Numbered from the stretch's first letter, positions 35,840-44,946 are shown. The stretch is DNA of 64,000 nt from Streptomyces diacarni (GCF_003323715.1 NZ_QOIN01000048.1:558001-622000), one strand, 5' to 3'. The notes: a model not told the origin generated them from the sequence alone. A program made the numbers and translations.

Positions 35840-36497
35840 CCCGCGCAGGGACCCGGCCGGGCGGCAGCCGGCCCCGCCGGTGGGCCCGATGGGCTCCGTG
35901 GGCCAGCACGGCCAGCAGGGCTTCGGGGCGCCCGCGCCCGCGCCCGCGCGTTCGACGACCTCCGCGAAGATCGTGGTGGCCGGCGGCTTCGGCGTGGGCA
36001 AGACGACCTTCGTCGGCGCGGTCTCGGAGATCAACCCGCTGCGCACCGAGGCCGTGATGACCTCGGCCTCGGCCGGTATCGACGATCTGACGCACACCGG
36101 TGGCAAGACGACCACGACGGTGGCGATGGACTTCGGCCGCATCACGCTCGACGACGACCTGATCCTGTACCTGTTCGGTACGCCGGGTCAGGACCGGTTC
36201 TGGTTCATGTGGGACGACCTGGTGCGCGGTGCCATCGGTGCCGTGGTGCTGGTGGACACCCGCCGGTTGGCGGACTGCTTCCCCGCGGTGGACTACTTCG
36301 AGAACAGCGGGCTGCCGTTCGTCATCGCCCTCAACGGGTTCGACGGGCACCAGCCCTACTCTCCCGAAGAGGTCCGCGAGGCGCTGCAGATCGGCCCCGA
36401 CGCCCCGATCATCACCACCGACGCCCGCCACCGCGCCGACGCCAAGAGCGGGCTGATCACGCTGGTGGAGCACGCACTGCTCGCCCGCCTCAAGTAG
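35820..36497 (+). CDS. cvnD: Conservon CvnD, small GTPase (first conservon)
   Basis: A 225-residue Ras-like/MglA-type GTP-binding protein. G1 is VAGGFGVGKTTFVGAVSE (about residues 52-68), G3 is FGTPGQDRFWFMW and the G4 region is ALNGFDG. A 38-residue Pro/Gly-rich linker follows the common MDFASSS start and is absent from the second CvnD. GTG 35820 overlaps cvnC by 20 bases, so the two are translationally coupled. From 35949 the DNA is identical to the second cvnD over 116 bases and nearly so after. Confidence 0.94.
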   Translation: MDFASSSPRRDPAGRQPAPPVGPMGSVGQHGQQGFGAPAPAPARSTTSAKIVVAGGFGVGKTTFVGAVSEINPLRTEAVMTSASAGIDDLTHTGGKTTTTVAMDFGRITLDDDLILYLFGTPGQDRFWFMWDDLVRGAIGAVVLVDTRRLADCFPAVDYFENSGLPFVIALNGFDGHQPYSPEEVREALQIGPDAPIITTDARHRADAKSGLITLVEHALLARLK

Positions 36498-36850
36498 CGC
36501 CGTGGATCCGCGGGACCGGGCAGGCGCCACGCTGTGTTTTTCGCCATGTCCGGCAACCGTCGCGGCTTCACGTTCATAACGTTTCGAAAGAGAATCACGC
36601 CCGGGCGAACACGCCGGGCGCGCGGAACGTTTCGCTCTGCGTACGAATCCCGGGCCATTTGGCGCCGCACGGCCCCAATGCCCGTTTTTCCGTCGCCGGC
36701 TCCGCGCGGCTCTCTTCGCCTTCCGTAGCCCTCCGTAATCCGCCAGGTGTTTGGACGGGGCGGCTTTGACGTGCTGGAATTCCCTGAACTCAGCAGTAGC
36801 GCAGGCGCAGTACGTCCGAAGGCGTCGCGCACCGAGAGGTGAGAAGTCGA
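36498..36850. other. 353-bp region between the two conservons
   Basis: No gene seen. AACGTTTCG occurs twice as a direct repeat (36578-36586 and 36626-36634, 48 bases apart). TGCTGGAATTCC at 36772-36783, preceded by TTTGAC, matches an element before the first cvnA. This region probably holds the promoter of the second conservon. Confidence 0.45.
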
Positions 36851-39800
36851 GTGAGGCGAACGACCAGGGGTACGCCGGGCCCGGCGGCGGAGGGGTCCGA
36901 GGGGGGCGGCTCCACGCAGTCGCGGGGCAACTTCACCCCACCGCCGCGCCCCGCCGCGCCCCGCGGGCCGCAGGGTGCGCCGCCGCGTCCGGTGCCTGCC
37001 ACCGGTGGTGGCAGCCGGTGGTCGGCGCGCAACTGGCGCGTGGCCACCCGGCTGAACGCGATCCTGCTCATACCCGTGCTCGTCGCCCTCGTCTTCGGCG
37101 GCTTCAAGGTCGAGTCCGATATCGCCGCGTGGCAGGACGCCAAGGAGGCCCAGCGTACGGCCGAACTCGTCGAGGCGGCAGCCGATTACGGCAACGCCCT
37201 CATCGACGAGCGCGACAGGACCGCCGAGCCGCTGCTGAAGGGGAACGGAGACGCCTCCGAGGTCAAGAAGGCCAGGGACGACACGGACGCGGCCGCCAAG
37301 AAGTTCAAGCGCGCCGCCTCCCACCTGCCGGACAACCCCGGGCTCAAGCGCCGGCTCGCCGCGTTCGAGAAGGCCGAGCCGAAGCTCCCCGCTCTGCGCA
37401 CCGCCGCGTTCTCCGGGGAACTGAGCGGGGTGCAGACGGAGGAGGGCTATGTCGACGTCCAGCATCCGCTGATGGAGTTCGCCAACGAGCTGGGTCTGGG
37501 CACCGGCAACATCACCTCCTACGGCCGCACCGTCTACGCCATCTCGCTGGCCAAGGCCGCCGAGTCACTCCAGCGCTCGCTGGGCACCCACCTGCTCGTC
37601 AAGCCGGGGCCCTCGGCCAAGGACAAGCAGGCGCAGCTCACCGCGCTGGCCTCCTACCACTACCTGGAGCGCATCGCCCTGGGCGAGTACACCTCCGGCG
37701 GCCGCCCCGAGGATGTGGGCCTGCTCAAGGAGCAGGTCGCCAAGGCCAAGAAGGCGGGCGGCGCGCGCATCCAGGCAGCACGTGAGAAGGCGACCGCGAG
37801 CGGGCGGAAGTTCGTGGCGCCGCCCTCCATGGACGCGATGGTCAAGGCCATCGGCTCCGGTGCGAGCGCCCGTGAGCTGCGCGCCAAGGGCATCACCACC
37901 GACAGCTGGTTCGCGACCTCCACCGCCACGTTCGACGCCTACCGTGCCGTGGAGTCGAAGCTGACGCGCGACGCGGTCGCGGAGACGGAGAGCATCGCCT
38001 CCGACGCCCGCCGAGACGCGATCATCAACTCCGCGATCGTGCTGGTGGCGCTGTTGCTCGCGTTCGTCGTGGCCGGCCGGATGGCCCGCGCCATGAGCCT
38101 GAACATGCGGGCGCTGCGCGCGGCGGCCTTCGACGTGGCCCAGCAGCGGCTGCCGATGCTCGTCGACCAGCTCTCGCGTACGGACCCAGGCCGGGTGGAC
38201 ACGCGGGTGGCGCCCATTCCGCTCACCAGCAGGGACGAGATCGGCGAGGTCGCCCGCGCCTTCGACCAGGTGCACCGTGAGGCCGTACGGCTCGCGGCCG
38301 AACAGGCGATGCTGCGCGGCAACGTCAACGCGATCTTCACGAACCTCTCGCGGCGCAACCAGGGCCTCATCGAGCGCCAGCTCGGCCTGGTCACGGAGAT
38401 GGAGAACAGCGAGGCCGACCCGGATCAGCTGGAGAAGCTCTTCCGGATGGACCACCTCGCCACCCGCATGCGCCGCAACGGCGAGAACCTGCTGGTCCTC
38501 GCGGGCGAGGAGCCGGGCCGCCGCTGGACGGAGCCGGTGCCGCTGGTCGACATCCTGCGCGCGGCCTCCTCCGAGGTCGAGCACTATGAGCGTATCGAGA
38601 TCACCGGCATCCCGGAGACGGACATCCACGGGCAGGTCGTCAACGACCTGGTGCACCTGCTCGCCGAGCTGCTGGAGAACGCCGCCTCGTTCTCCTCGCC
38701 GCAGTCGAAGGTGCGGGTGACCGCGACGCGGCTGCCGGACGGCCGGATGATGGTCGAGATCCACGACAAGGGCATCGGGCTGACGGCCGAGGACTTCGCG
38801 GACATCAACCACAAGCTCGCCAATCCGCCCACGGTGGACGCCGCCGTGTCCCAGCGCATGGGCCTGTTCGTGGTCGGCCGGCTCGCCGACCGGCACGGTA
38901 TCCGCGTCCAGCTGCGGCCCTCGGGTGAGCAGGCGGGCACCACCTCGCTGGTGATGCTGCCCGACGTGATCACCCACGGCGGGGGAGGGGAAGAGCGCCT
39001 CGACGAGGACTTCACCGTCTCCCGGATCGTCCCCGAGCACCAGCACGAGTCCCCGCGGCCGGTGCGCGACGACTCTCGCTCGGCCGCGGAGCTGGGCTTC
39101 GACGACTCGCGCTACGGCGCCTCGGTCCCGTCCGCGCCGAGGGGCCCCGCGGACGACCGGCGATCCCTCGCCGCGGAACCCCAGCAGCAACCGCTCTTCC
39201 CCGAGCAGCAGGGCCCGTTCACGGGTCAGGAGGGCGTGCAGGGCAGTACGGGTCACGTCGGACAGGCCCACGGCGGGCAGCCGTACGACGCGCAGCACCA
39301 GGTGCCGCAGATACCCGACCCGTTCGGGCTGCCCGGGGGCGGCGGCCAGGGGGGCGGCTACCCGCAGGGCTTCGAGCCCTCGGGCGAGATCGCCGCGCAG
39401 CAGTACGCGGGCGCCGGGCACGACCAGCAGTTCGCTCAGCAGTACGAACAGCCCTACGCTCCCGCGCAGGACCAGGATCCCTTCGGCCGCCCGCACGGCC
39501 GGCCCGAGGCGACCGGGTACCCGCAGCCCTTCGACGGGTCGGGCGCGGGGCTCCCCGGCGCCCCGGAGCAGCAGGCCGCCAGGGCCCAACTCGACCCGTA
39601 CGAAAGCCAGTACGGCTCGCCGCAGCAGGAAGCGGAATCCTCCGTCGGCATGGCCCAGACGGATGCCGAGCGCGTAGGCTTCGACCGTCAGGGTCCCCTC
39701 CCGAGCAGCTATCGCACCACCACCGAAGCGGGCCTCCCGCGTCGTGAGCCGGGGCGAGCGCAGCAGGAAGGGGACGCGGGAACGGGAGGCCCGGGCCTGG

Positions 39801-40162
39801 CGCCAGGCGGGCAGGCCCCGTCCGCGGAGCCCGCGCGGCCCTCGTCGCCGGACGGAACCGGAATGCCCCGGCGGAACGAGAACGACGAACGCTGGGACAG
39901 GGCGGGCCAGTTGCGGGACCCGCAGGCCGGTGGGACCACCACCTCCGGGCTGCCGCGGCGGGTGCCCAGGGCCAACCTGGTCGCGGGCGCCGCCGAGGAG
40001 AACCAGCGGGGCGGCCCCTCGGTCTCCCGCGCGCCCGAGGACGTGCGGGGCAGGTTGAGTAATCTGCACCGCGGCATCCGCCAGGGGCGCACGGCGGGGG
40101 ACCCCGACCAGACCGACCGACAGGGCTTCGGCCCCGGCAGCACCTACGATCAGGAGCGTTAG
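36851..40162 (+). CDS. cvnA: Conservon CvnA-type sensor histidine-kinase-like protein (second conservon)
   Basis: A 1103-residue paralogue of the protein at 30643. GTG 36851 is preferred over GTG 36839 because GAGGTGAG lies 11 bases upstream. TM1 is about 71-86, the sensor domain follows to TM2 near 390-413, then HAMP and HATPase regions (NDLVHLLAELLENAASFSS near 597; MGLFVVGRLADRHGI). The tail from about 713 is Gln/Pro/Gly-rich but lacks the 36-bp repeats; the end is conserved (SGLPRRVPRANLVAGAAE ... VRGRLSNLHRGIRQGR). Sensor domains of the two paralogues differ strongly, so they probably read different signals. Confidence 0.92.
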   Translation: MRRTTRGTPGPAAEGSEGGGSTQSRGNFTPPPRPAAPRGPQGAPPRPVPATGGGSRWSARNWRVATRLNAILLIPVLVALVFGGFKVESDIAAWQDAKEAQRTAELVEAAADYGNALIDERDRTAEPLLKGNGDASEVKKARDDTDAAAKKFKRAASHLPDNPGLKRRLAAFEKAEPKLPALRTAAFSGELSGVQTEEGYVDVQHPLMEFANELGLGTGNITSYGRTVYAISLAKAAESLQRSLGTHLLVKPGPSAKDKQAQLTALASYHYLERIALGEYTSGGRPEDVGLLKEQVAKAKKAGGARIQAAREKATASGRKFVAPPSMDAMVKAIGSGASARELRAKGITTDSWFATSTATFDAYRAVESKLTRDAVAETESIASDARRDAIINSAIVLVALLLAFVVAGRMARAMSLNMRALRAAAFDVAQQRLPMLVDQLSRTDPGRVDTRVAPIPLTSRDEIGEVARAFDQVHREAVRLAAEQAMLRGNVNAIFTNLSRRNQGLIERQLGLVTEMENSEADPDQLEKLFRMDHLATRMRRNGENLLVLAGEEPGRRWTEPVPLVDILRAASSEVEHYERIEITGIPETDIHGQVVNDLVHLLAELLENAASFSSPQSKVRVTATRLPDGRMMVEIHDKGIGLTAEDFADINHKLANPPTVDAAVSQRMGLFVVGRLADRHGIRVQLRPSGEQAGTTSLVMLPDVITHGGGGEERLDEDFTVSRIVPEHQHESPRPVRDDSRSAAELGFDDSRYGASVPSAPRGPADDRRSLAAEPQQQPLFPEQQGPFTGQEGVQGSTGHVGQAHGGQPYDAQHQVPQIPDPFGLPGGGGQGGGYPQGFEPSGEIAAQQYAGAGHDQQFAQQYEQPYAPAQDQDPFGRPHGRPEATGYPQPFDGSGAGLPGAPEQQAARAQLDPYESQYGSPQQEAESSVGMAQTDAERVGFDRQGPLPSSYRTTTEAGLPRREPGRAQQEGDAGTGGPGLAPGGQAPSAEPARPSSPDGTGMPRRNENDERWDRAGQLRDPQAGGTTTSGLPRRVPRANLVAGAAEENQRGGPSVSRAPEDVRGRLSNLHRGIRQGRTAGDPDQTDRQGFGPGSTYDQER

Positions 40163-40163
40163 T

Positions 40164-40586
40164 GTGAGCCCGATGAGCCAGGCGGCGCAGAACCTGAACT
40201 GGTTGATCACCAACTTCGTGGAGAACACCCCCGGGGTGTCCCATACCGTGGTGGTCTCCGCCGACGGACTTCTGCTCGCGATGTCCGAGGGCTTCCCCCG
40301 CGACCGCGCCGACCAACTGGCGGCGGTCGCCTCGGGACTGACCTCGCTGACGTCCGGTGCGTCGCGCATCTTCGAGGGCGGCGTCGTCAACCAGACCGTG
40401 GTGGAGATGGAGCGCGGCTTCCTCTTCATCATGGCCATCTCCGACGGTTCCTCGCTCGCCGTCCTCGCCCACCCGGAGGCCGACATCGGTCTGGTCGGCT
40501 ACGAGATGGCCCTGCTGGTCGACCGTGCGGGAGGCGTCCTGACCCCGGATCTGCGGGCGGAACTGCAGGGCAGTCTTCTCAACTAG
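40164..40586 (+). CDS. cvnB: Conservon CvnB, roadblock/LC7 domain protein (second conservon)
   Basis: A 140-residue roadblock/LC7 protein differing from the first CvnB at only a few positions (for example GLTSL for GLSSL, RAGGVLTPDLRAELQGSLLN at the end). GTG 40164 has AGGAG seven bases upstream and directly follows the cvnA stop. Near-identity means the two systems may exchange CvnB subunits. Confidence 0.93.
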   Translation: MSPMSQAAQNLNWLITNFVENTPGVSHTVVVSADGLLLAMSEGFPRDRADQLAAVASGLTSLTSGASRIFEGGVVNQTVVEMERGFLFIMAISDGSSLAVLAHPEADIGLVGYEMALLVDRAGGVLTPDLRAELQGSLLN

Positions 40587-40681
40587 GGCACAACTGACCC
40601 GCGGCCGTGCGCATCGCGTCCGGGCGCCATAAGGTGCCGTCAGCGCAGACGGCCGTATGTCCGTGAGTCGGAGGAGGAAAC

Positions 40682-41512
40682 GTGGCAACGCCCCCAGGAG
40701 GTCCGTCGTCGTACGGCAGTGGTCATGCCGACCAGCCGCAGGACGTCCAGTCGGCCGCGGCCCCGGGCGGGGACGCGCCCTTCCTGAACCGTTTCAACTT
40801 CCCTTCGGCGCCCAGCGAGCACGTCCAGCGGCCCGCCGGACCCGGCGGCCCCCAGCCGCACGCGCCGCACCAGGGTCAGCAGCAGCCGCACCAGGGTCAG
40901 CAGCCGCCCGGGCAGCCGCTCCACGGGCAGCCTCCGCACCCCGCCCAGCCCCAGTACGGCCAGCAGCCGCCCCACCAGGCCCAGCCTCCGCACCCGGCGC
41001 AGCCGGACCAGGGGGCGCAGCAGCCGCAGCCCCACCCCCAGTCGCCGCACCAGGCTCCGCAGCCCCAGCAGCGGCGACCCCAGCAGTCCCGTATCCAGCC
41101 GGTGCAGCCCACGCACGGTGAGATGTCGGCCGCCAACGAGCGCGGCGTCGAACACTCCCCGCCCCCGCAGCAGCCGCTGGTGCGCCCCTACGCCATGACG
41201 GGTGGCCGGACCCGTCCCCGCTACCAGCTCGCCATCGAGGCACTGGTGCACACCACGGCGGACCCCGCCCAGCTCCAGGGCCAGCTCCCGGAGCACCAGC
41301 GGATCTGCCGCCTGTGCTACGAGATCAAGTCGGTCGCCGAGATCTCCGCACTCCTGACCATCCCGCTCGGCGTCGCCCGGATTCTCGTCGCCGACCTGGC
41401 CGAAGCGGGGCTCGTGGCCATCCACCAGCCCGGTGGCGACGAGACCACCGCCGACGGCCAGCCAGACGTGACACTGCTCGAAAGGGTGCTCAGTGGACTT
41501 CGGAAGCTCTAG
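40682..41512 (+). CDS. cvnC: Conservon CvnC, DUF742 protein with long Pro/Gln-rich N-terminus (second conservon)
   Basis: A 276-residue DUF742 protein. The DUF742 core occupies about residues 160-276 and matches the first CvnC closely. The preceding ~160 residues are a Pro/Gln/His-rich extension (HQGQQQPHQGQQPPGQPLHGQ type) with no counterpart in the 137-residue first copy. GTG 40682 follows AGGAGG. The end overlaps cvnD by 20 bases. The extension is likely disordered and may tether the protein. Confidence 0.9.
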   Translation: MATPPGGPSSYGSGHADQPQDVQSAAAPGGDAPFLNRFNFPSAPSEHVQRPAGPGGPQPHAPHQGQQQPHQGQQPPGQPLHGQPPHPAQPQYGQQPPHQAQPPHPAQPDQGAQQPQPHPQSPHQAPQPQQRRPQQSRIQPVQPTHGEMSAANERGVEHSPPPQQPLVRPYAMTGGRTRPRYQLAIEALVHTTADPAQLQGQLPEHQRICRLCYEIKSVAEISALLTIPLGVARILVADLAEAGLVAIHQPGGDETTADGQPDVTLLERVLSGLRKL

Positions 41513-42089
41513 CGCCGGGCCCGTCGGGGATACGACAGCCCGTTCGACGACCTCCGCGAAGATCGTGGTGGCCGGCGGCTTCGGCGTGGGCAAGACGACC
41601 TTCGTCGGCGCGGTCTCGGAGATCAACCCGCTGCGCACCGAGGCCGTGATGACCTCAGCCTCGGCCGGTATCGACGACCTCACGCACACGGCCGACAAGA
41701 CCACCACGACGGTGGCGATGGACTTCGGCCGCATCACGCTCGACCAGGACCTGATCCTGTACCTGTTCGGTACGCCGGGTCAGGACCGGTTTTGGTTCAT
41801 GTGGGACGACCTGGTGCGCGGTGCCATCGGTGCCGTGGTGCTGGTGGACACCCGCCGGCTGGCGGACTGCTTCCCCGCGGTGGACTACTTCGAGAACAGC
41901 GGGCTGCCGTTCGTCATCGCCCTCAACGGGTTTGACGGGCACCAGCCCTACTCTCCCGAAGAGGTCCGCGAGGCGCTGCAGATCGGCCCCGACGCCCCGA
42001 TCATCATCACCGACGCCCGCCACCGCGCCGACGCCAAGAGCGCACTGATCACCCTGGTGGAACACGCGTTGATGGCGCGGCTGCGCTGA
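41493..42089 (+). CDS. cvnD: Conservon CvnD, small GTPase (second conservon)
   Basis: A 198-residue GTP-binding protein with GGFGVGKTT, GTPGQDRFWFMW and ALNGFDG motifs, nearly identical to the first CvnD after residue 20. GTG 41493 overlaps cvnC by 20 bases. Wobble positions are also largely identical to the first copy, unlike cvnA or the cvnC extension, which suggests recent sequence homogenisation. Confidence 0.94.
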   Translation: MDFGSSSAGPVGDTTARSTTSAKIVVAGGFGVGKTTFVGAVSEINPLRTEAVMTSASAGIDDLTHTADKTTTTVAMDFGRITLDQDLILYLFGTPGQDRFWFMWDDLVRGAIGAVVLVDTRRLADCFPAVDYFENSGLPFVIALNGFDGHQPYSPEEVREALQIGPDAPIIITDARHRADAKSALITLVEHALMARLR

Positions 42090-42147
42090 GGAGCGCGCGG
42101 CCGGCCCGTCCAAGGGCACCTCGAGAAGGCAGTCCCGGAGAGCGAGG

Positions 42148-42183
42148 GGGCGGGGCACGGGCCGAAAACACCCGGCCCCGCCC
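42148..42183. terminator. Terminator after the second conservon
   Basis: GGGCGGGGC (42148-42156) pairs with GCCCCGCCC (42175-42183), with an inner CGGG/CCCG pairing. It precedes the FAH-family gene. Confidence 0.6.
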
Positions 42184-42243
42184 TGCGCGCCCGGTGGAAT
42201 ACGCTGGGGTCCCAGCCATTGACACCGGTACCAAAGGACCCCC

Positions 42244-43029
42244 GTGCGCATCGCAAGATTCTCCCTGGACGGAACCGTGGGTTTCGGCGTCGTGGAGGGC
42301 GAGCCCTCGACCTCCGAGGGCCCCGTCCTCGACATCATCAAGGGCCACCCCTTCGCGGAGTTCGAGCGCACGGGCCACAAGCTCCCCCTGAACAAGGTGA
42401 GGCTGCTCCCGCCGACCCTCCCCAACAAGGTCGTGGCGATCGGGCGGAACTACGCCGAACACGCCAAGGAGATGGGCAACGAGGTCGACGAGACGCCGGT
42501 CACCTTCTTCAAGCCCTCGACCTCCGTCATCGGCCCCGGCGATCCCATCGCCTACCCCTCCTTCTCCTCCGAGCTGCACTACGAGGCGGAGCTCGCCGTC
42601 GTCATCGGCCGCATGTGCAAGGACGTGCCCCGCGAACGCGCGCGGGACGTCATCCTCGGCTACACCTGCGCCAACGACGTCACCGCGCGCGACGTCCAGC
42701 GCACGGAGAAGCAGTGGGCCCGCGCCAAGGGCTTCGACAGCTCCTGTCCGCTGGGCCCGTGGACGGAGACCGACCTCGACCCGGCCGACGTCGGCATCAT
42801 GTGCACGGTGGGCGGCGAACAGCGCCAGCTCGGCCGTACCAGCGAGATGGTCAGGTCCGTCGAGGACCTGATCGTCCACATCACGGAGGCGATGACCCTC
42901 CTGCCCGGCGACGTCATCCTCACCGGCACCCCCGCGGGTGTCGGTCCCCTGCACGTCGGCGACGAGGTCGCCGTCACCATCGAAGGAATCGGCACTCTCA
43001 CCAACAAGGTGATCAAGCGTGACTACTGA
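42244..43029 (+). CDS. Fumarylacetoacetate hydrolase-family protein
   Basis: A 261-residue FAH-superfamily enzyme with the core IGRNYAEHAKEMGNEVDETPVTFFKPSTSVIGPGDPI and metal ligands in ELHYEAELAVVIG (E-x-E) and the downstream Asp of YTCANDVTARDVQ. It ends ILTGTPAGVGPLHVGDEVAVTIEGIG. Family members hydrolyse or decarboxylate acylpyruvates, oxaloacetate or fumarylacetoacetate; the substrate cannot be fixed here. GTG 42244 follows AAAGGA. It overlaps gltX by 11 bases, a conserved actinobacterial arrangement. Confidence 0.92.
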   Translation: MRIARFSLDGTVGFGVVEGEPSTSEGPVLDIIKGHPFAEFERTGHKLPLNKVRLLPPTLPNKVVAIGRNYAEHAKEMGNEVDETPVTFFKPSTSVIGPGDPIAYPSFSSELHYEAELAVVIGRMCKDVPRERARDVILGYTCANDVTARDVQRTEKQWARAKGFDSSCPLGPWTETDLDPADVGIMCTVGGEQRQLGRTSEMVRSVEDLIVHITEAMTLLPGDVILTGTPAGVGPLHVGDEVAVTIEGIGTLTNKVIKRDY

Positions 43030-44548
43030 GTTCTCCGGGAGGGAAGGGACCGCGGGCACGGACGTCCGCGTACGTTTCTGTCCCTCCCCGACCGGCAACC
43101 CCCACGTGGGCCTGGTCCGTACCGCCCTGTTCAACTGGGCGTACGCCCGGCACACGGGCGGCACCCTGGTCTTCCGCATCGAGGACACCGACGCGGCCCG
43201 CGACTCGGAGGAGTCCTACCAGCAGCTGCTGGACGCGATGCGCTGGCTGGGCCTGGACTGGGACGAGGGGCCTGAGGTCTCAAGGGACGGCTTCGTCGCG
43301 GGCGGCGGCCCGCACGGCCCCTACCGCCAGTCCCAGCGGATGGACATCTACGCGGACGTCGCGCGCAAGCTGCTGGACGGCGGCTACGCCTACCCCTGCT
43401 ACTGCACGGCCGAGGAGCTGGAGCAGCGCCGCGAGCAGGCCCGCAAGGAGGGCCGCCCCTCCGGCTACGACGGCGCGTGCCGCGACCTGAGCGGCGAGCA
43501 GATCGCCGCCTACGAGGCCGAGGGCCGCAGCCACGTCGTCCGCTTCCGGATGCCGGACGAGCCGATCACCTTCACCGACGCGGTACGCGGCGAGATCACC
43601 TTCCAGCCGGAGAACGTGACCGACTACGGCATCCTGCGTGCCAACGGCGCCCCTCTCTACACGCTGGTGAACCCGGTCGACGACGCGCTGATGGACATCA
43701 CGCACGTCTTCCGCGGCGAGGACCTGCTCTCCTCCACCCCGCGCCAGATCGCCCTGTACTGGGCGCTGATGGAGCTGGGCATCGCCAAACGGGTCCCGGA
43801 GTTCGCACACCTGCCCTATGTCATGGGTGAGGGCAACAAGAAGCTCTCCAAGCGCGACCCGCAGTCCGCGCTCAACCTCTACCGGGAGCGCGGTTTCCTC
43901 CCCGAAGGGCTGCTCAACTACCTCTCCCTGCTGGGCTGGTCGATCTCCGAGGACCGGGACATCTTCTCGCGGGACGAGATGGTCGCCGCCTTCGACATCC
44001 ACGAGGTCAACGCCAACCCGGCGCGCTTCGACCTCAAGAAGTGCGAGGCGATCAACGCCACGCACCTGCGGGAGCTGCCGCTGGGCGACTTCGTCGCGGC
44101 CTGCGCGCCGTGGCTGAAGGCCCCCTACGCGCCGTGGCCGGCGCAGAACTTCTCCCAGCAGGCGTTCGAGGAGCTGGCTCCACTCGCCCAGACCCGGCTC
44201 ACGGTGCTCTCCGACATCACCGACAACGTCGACTTCCTCTTCCTCGACCAGCCCGTCGAGGACGAGAAGTCCTGGCAGAAGGCGATGAAGGAGGGCTCGG
44301 CCGACCTGCTGCGCACGGCGCGCGGCAAGCTGGACATCGCCGACTGGACGTCCGCCGACGCGCTCAAGGAGGCCGTGCTGGCCGCCGGTGAGGAGCACGG
44401 CCTCAAGCTGGGCAAGGCCCAGGCGCCCGTCCGCGTGGCCGTCACGGGCCGCACCGTGGGCCTGCCCCTGTTCGAGTCCCTTCAGGTGCTGGGCAAGGAC
44501 CGCACTCTGGAGCGGGTCGACGCGGCCCTGGCGAAGCTGGACTCGTAG
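43019..44548 (+). CDS. gltX: Glutamyl-tRNA synthetase
   Basis: A 509-residue class I aminoacyl-tRNA synthetase. The HIGH-equivalent is SPTGNPHVGLVRTALFNW and the KMSKS-equivalent is KLSKRDP. In actinobacteria this enzyme also misacylates tRNA-Gln for GatCAB. GTG 43019 lies within the FAH gene, with AAGGTGA about 9 bases upstream, indicating translational coupling. tRNA-Gln and two tRNA-Glu genes, its substrates, follow within 500 bases. The charging of glutamate fits the surrounding amino acid genes. Confidence 0.97.
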   Translation: MTTEFSGREGTAGTDVRVRFCPSPTGNPHVGLVRTALFNWAYARHTGGTLVFRIEDTDAARDSEESYQQLLDAMRWLGLDWDEGPEVSRDGFVAGGGPHGPYRQSQRMDIYADVARKLLDGGYAYPCYCTAEELEQRREQARKEGRPSGYDGACRDLSGEQIAAYEAEGRSHVVRFRMPDEPITFTDAVRGEITFQPENVTDYGILRANGAPLYTLVNPVDDALMDITHVFRGEDLLSSTPRQIALYWALMELGIAKRVPEFAHLPYVMGEGNKKLSKRDPQSALNLYRERGFLPEGLLNYLSLLGWSISEDRDIFSRDEMVAAFDIHEVNANPARFDLKKCEAINATHLRELPLGDFVAACAPWLKAPYAPWPAQNFSQQAFEELAPLAQTRLTVLSDITDNVDFLFLDQPVEDEKSWQKAMKEGSADLLRTARGKLDIADWTSADALKEAVLAAGEEHGLKLGKAQAPVRVAVTGRTVGLPLFESLQVLGKDRTLERVDAALAKLDS

Positions 44549-44557
44549 GCCTTGGAC

Positions 44558-44613
44558 GGAAGACGGTGCTCCGTGGCGGGCCCGGCGGAACTCGTTTTGG
44601 AGCACCGTCTTCC
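44558..44613 (+). terminator. Terminator after gltX
   Basis: A 15-bp perfect stem, GGAAGACGGTGCTCC (44558-44572) with GGAGCACCGTCTTCC (44599-44613), and a 26-base loop. Confidence 0.7.
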
Positions 44614-44727
44614 ATCGGGTAATGTTCTTCCTGTCGCCGAACGGGGCAGGCCGAAAAGGCCGGATCCGGAGGCGGCCACCCAGACAAGATCCCCGCAGCC
44701 GGTTGCGGTTCAGGGGTTGCGTTTCGG

Positions 44728-44799
44728 TGGGCTATGGTGTAATTGGCAGCACGACTGATTCTGGTTCAGTTAGTCTAGGTTCGAGTCCTGGTAGCCCAG
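44728..44799 (+). tRNA. tRNA-Gln (CTG anticodon)
   Basis: A 72-base cloverleaf. The acceptor stem is TGGGCTA/TAGCCCA with discriminator G, anticodon stem ACTGA/TCAGT with loop TTCTGGT (anticodon CTG), and T-arm GGTTCGAGTCC. The 3' CCA is not encoded. Confidence 0.95.
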
Positions 44800-44838
44800 C
44801 AAGGTCCGCGCGCAGGTCACGCCCTCCGTGAGATCGAG

Positions 44839-44911
44839 GCCCCCGTTGTGTAGCGGCCTAGCACGCCGCCCTCTCAAGGCGGTAGCGCCGGTTCGAATCC
44901 GGTCGGGGGTA
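44839..44911 (+). tRNA. tRNA-Glu (CTC anticodon), copy 1
   Basis: A 73-base cloverleaf. The acceptor is GCCCCCG/CGGGGGT with a G-U first pair and discriminator A. The anticodon stem CCGCC/GGCGG has loop CTCTCAA (anticodon CTC), and the T-arm contains GGTTCGAATCC. CCA is not encoded. Confidence 0.96.
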
Positions 44912-44946
44912 CGGATTCCGTCCGACAGGCCGGGATCGCAGGTAGG

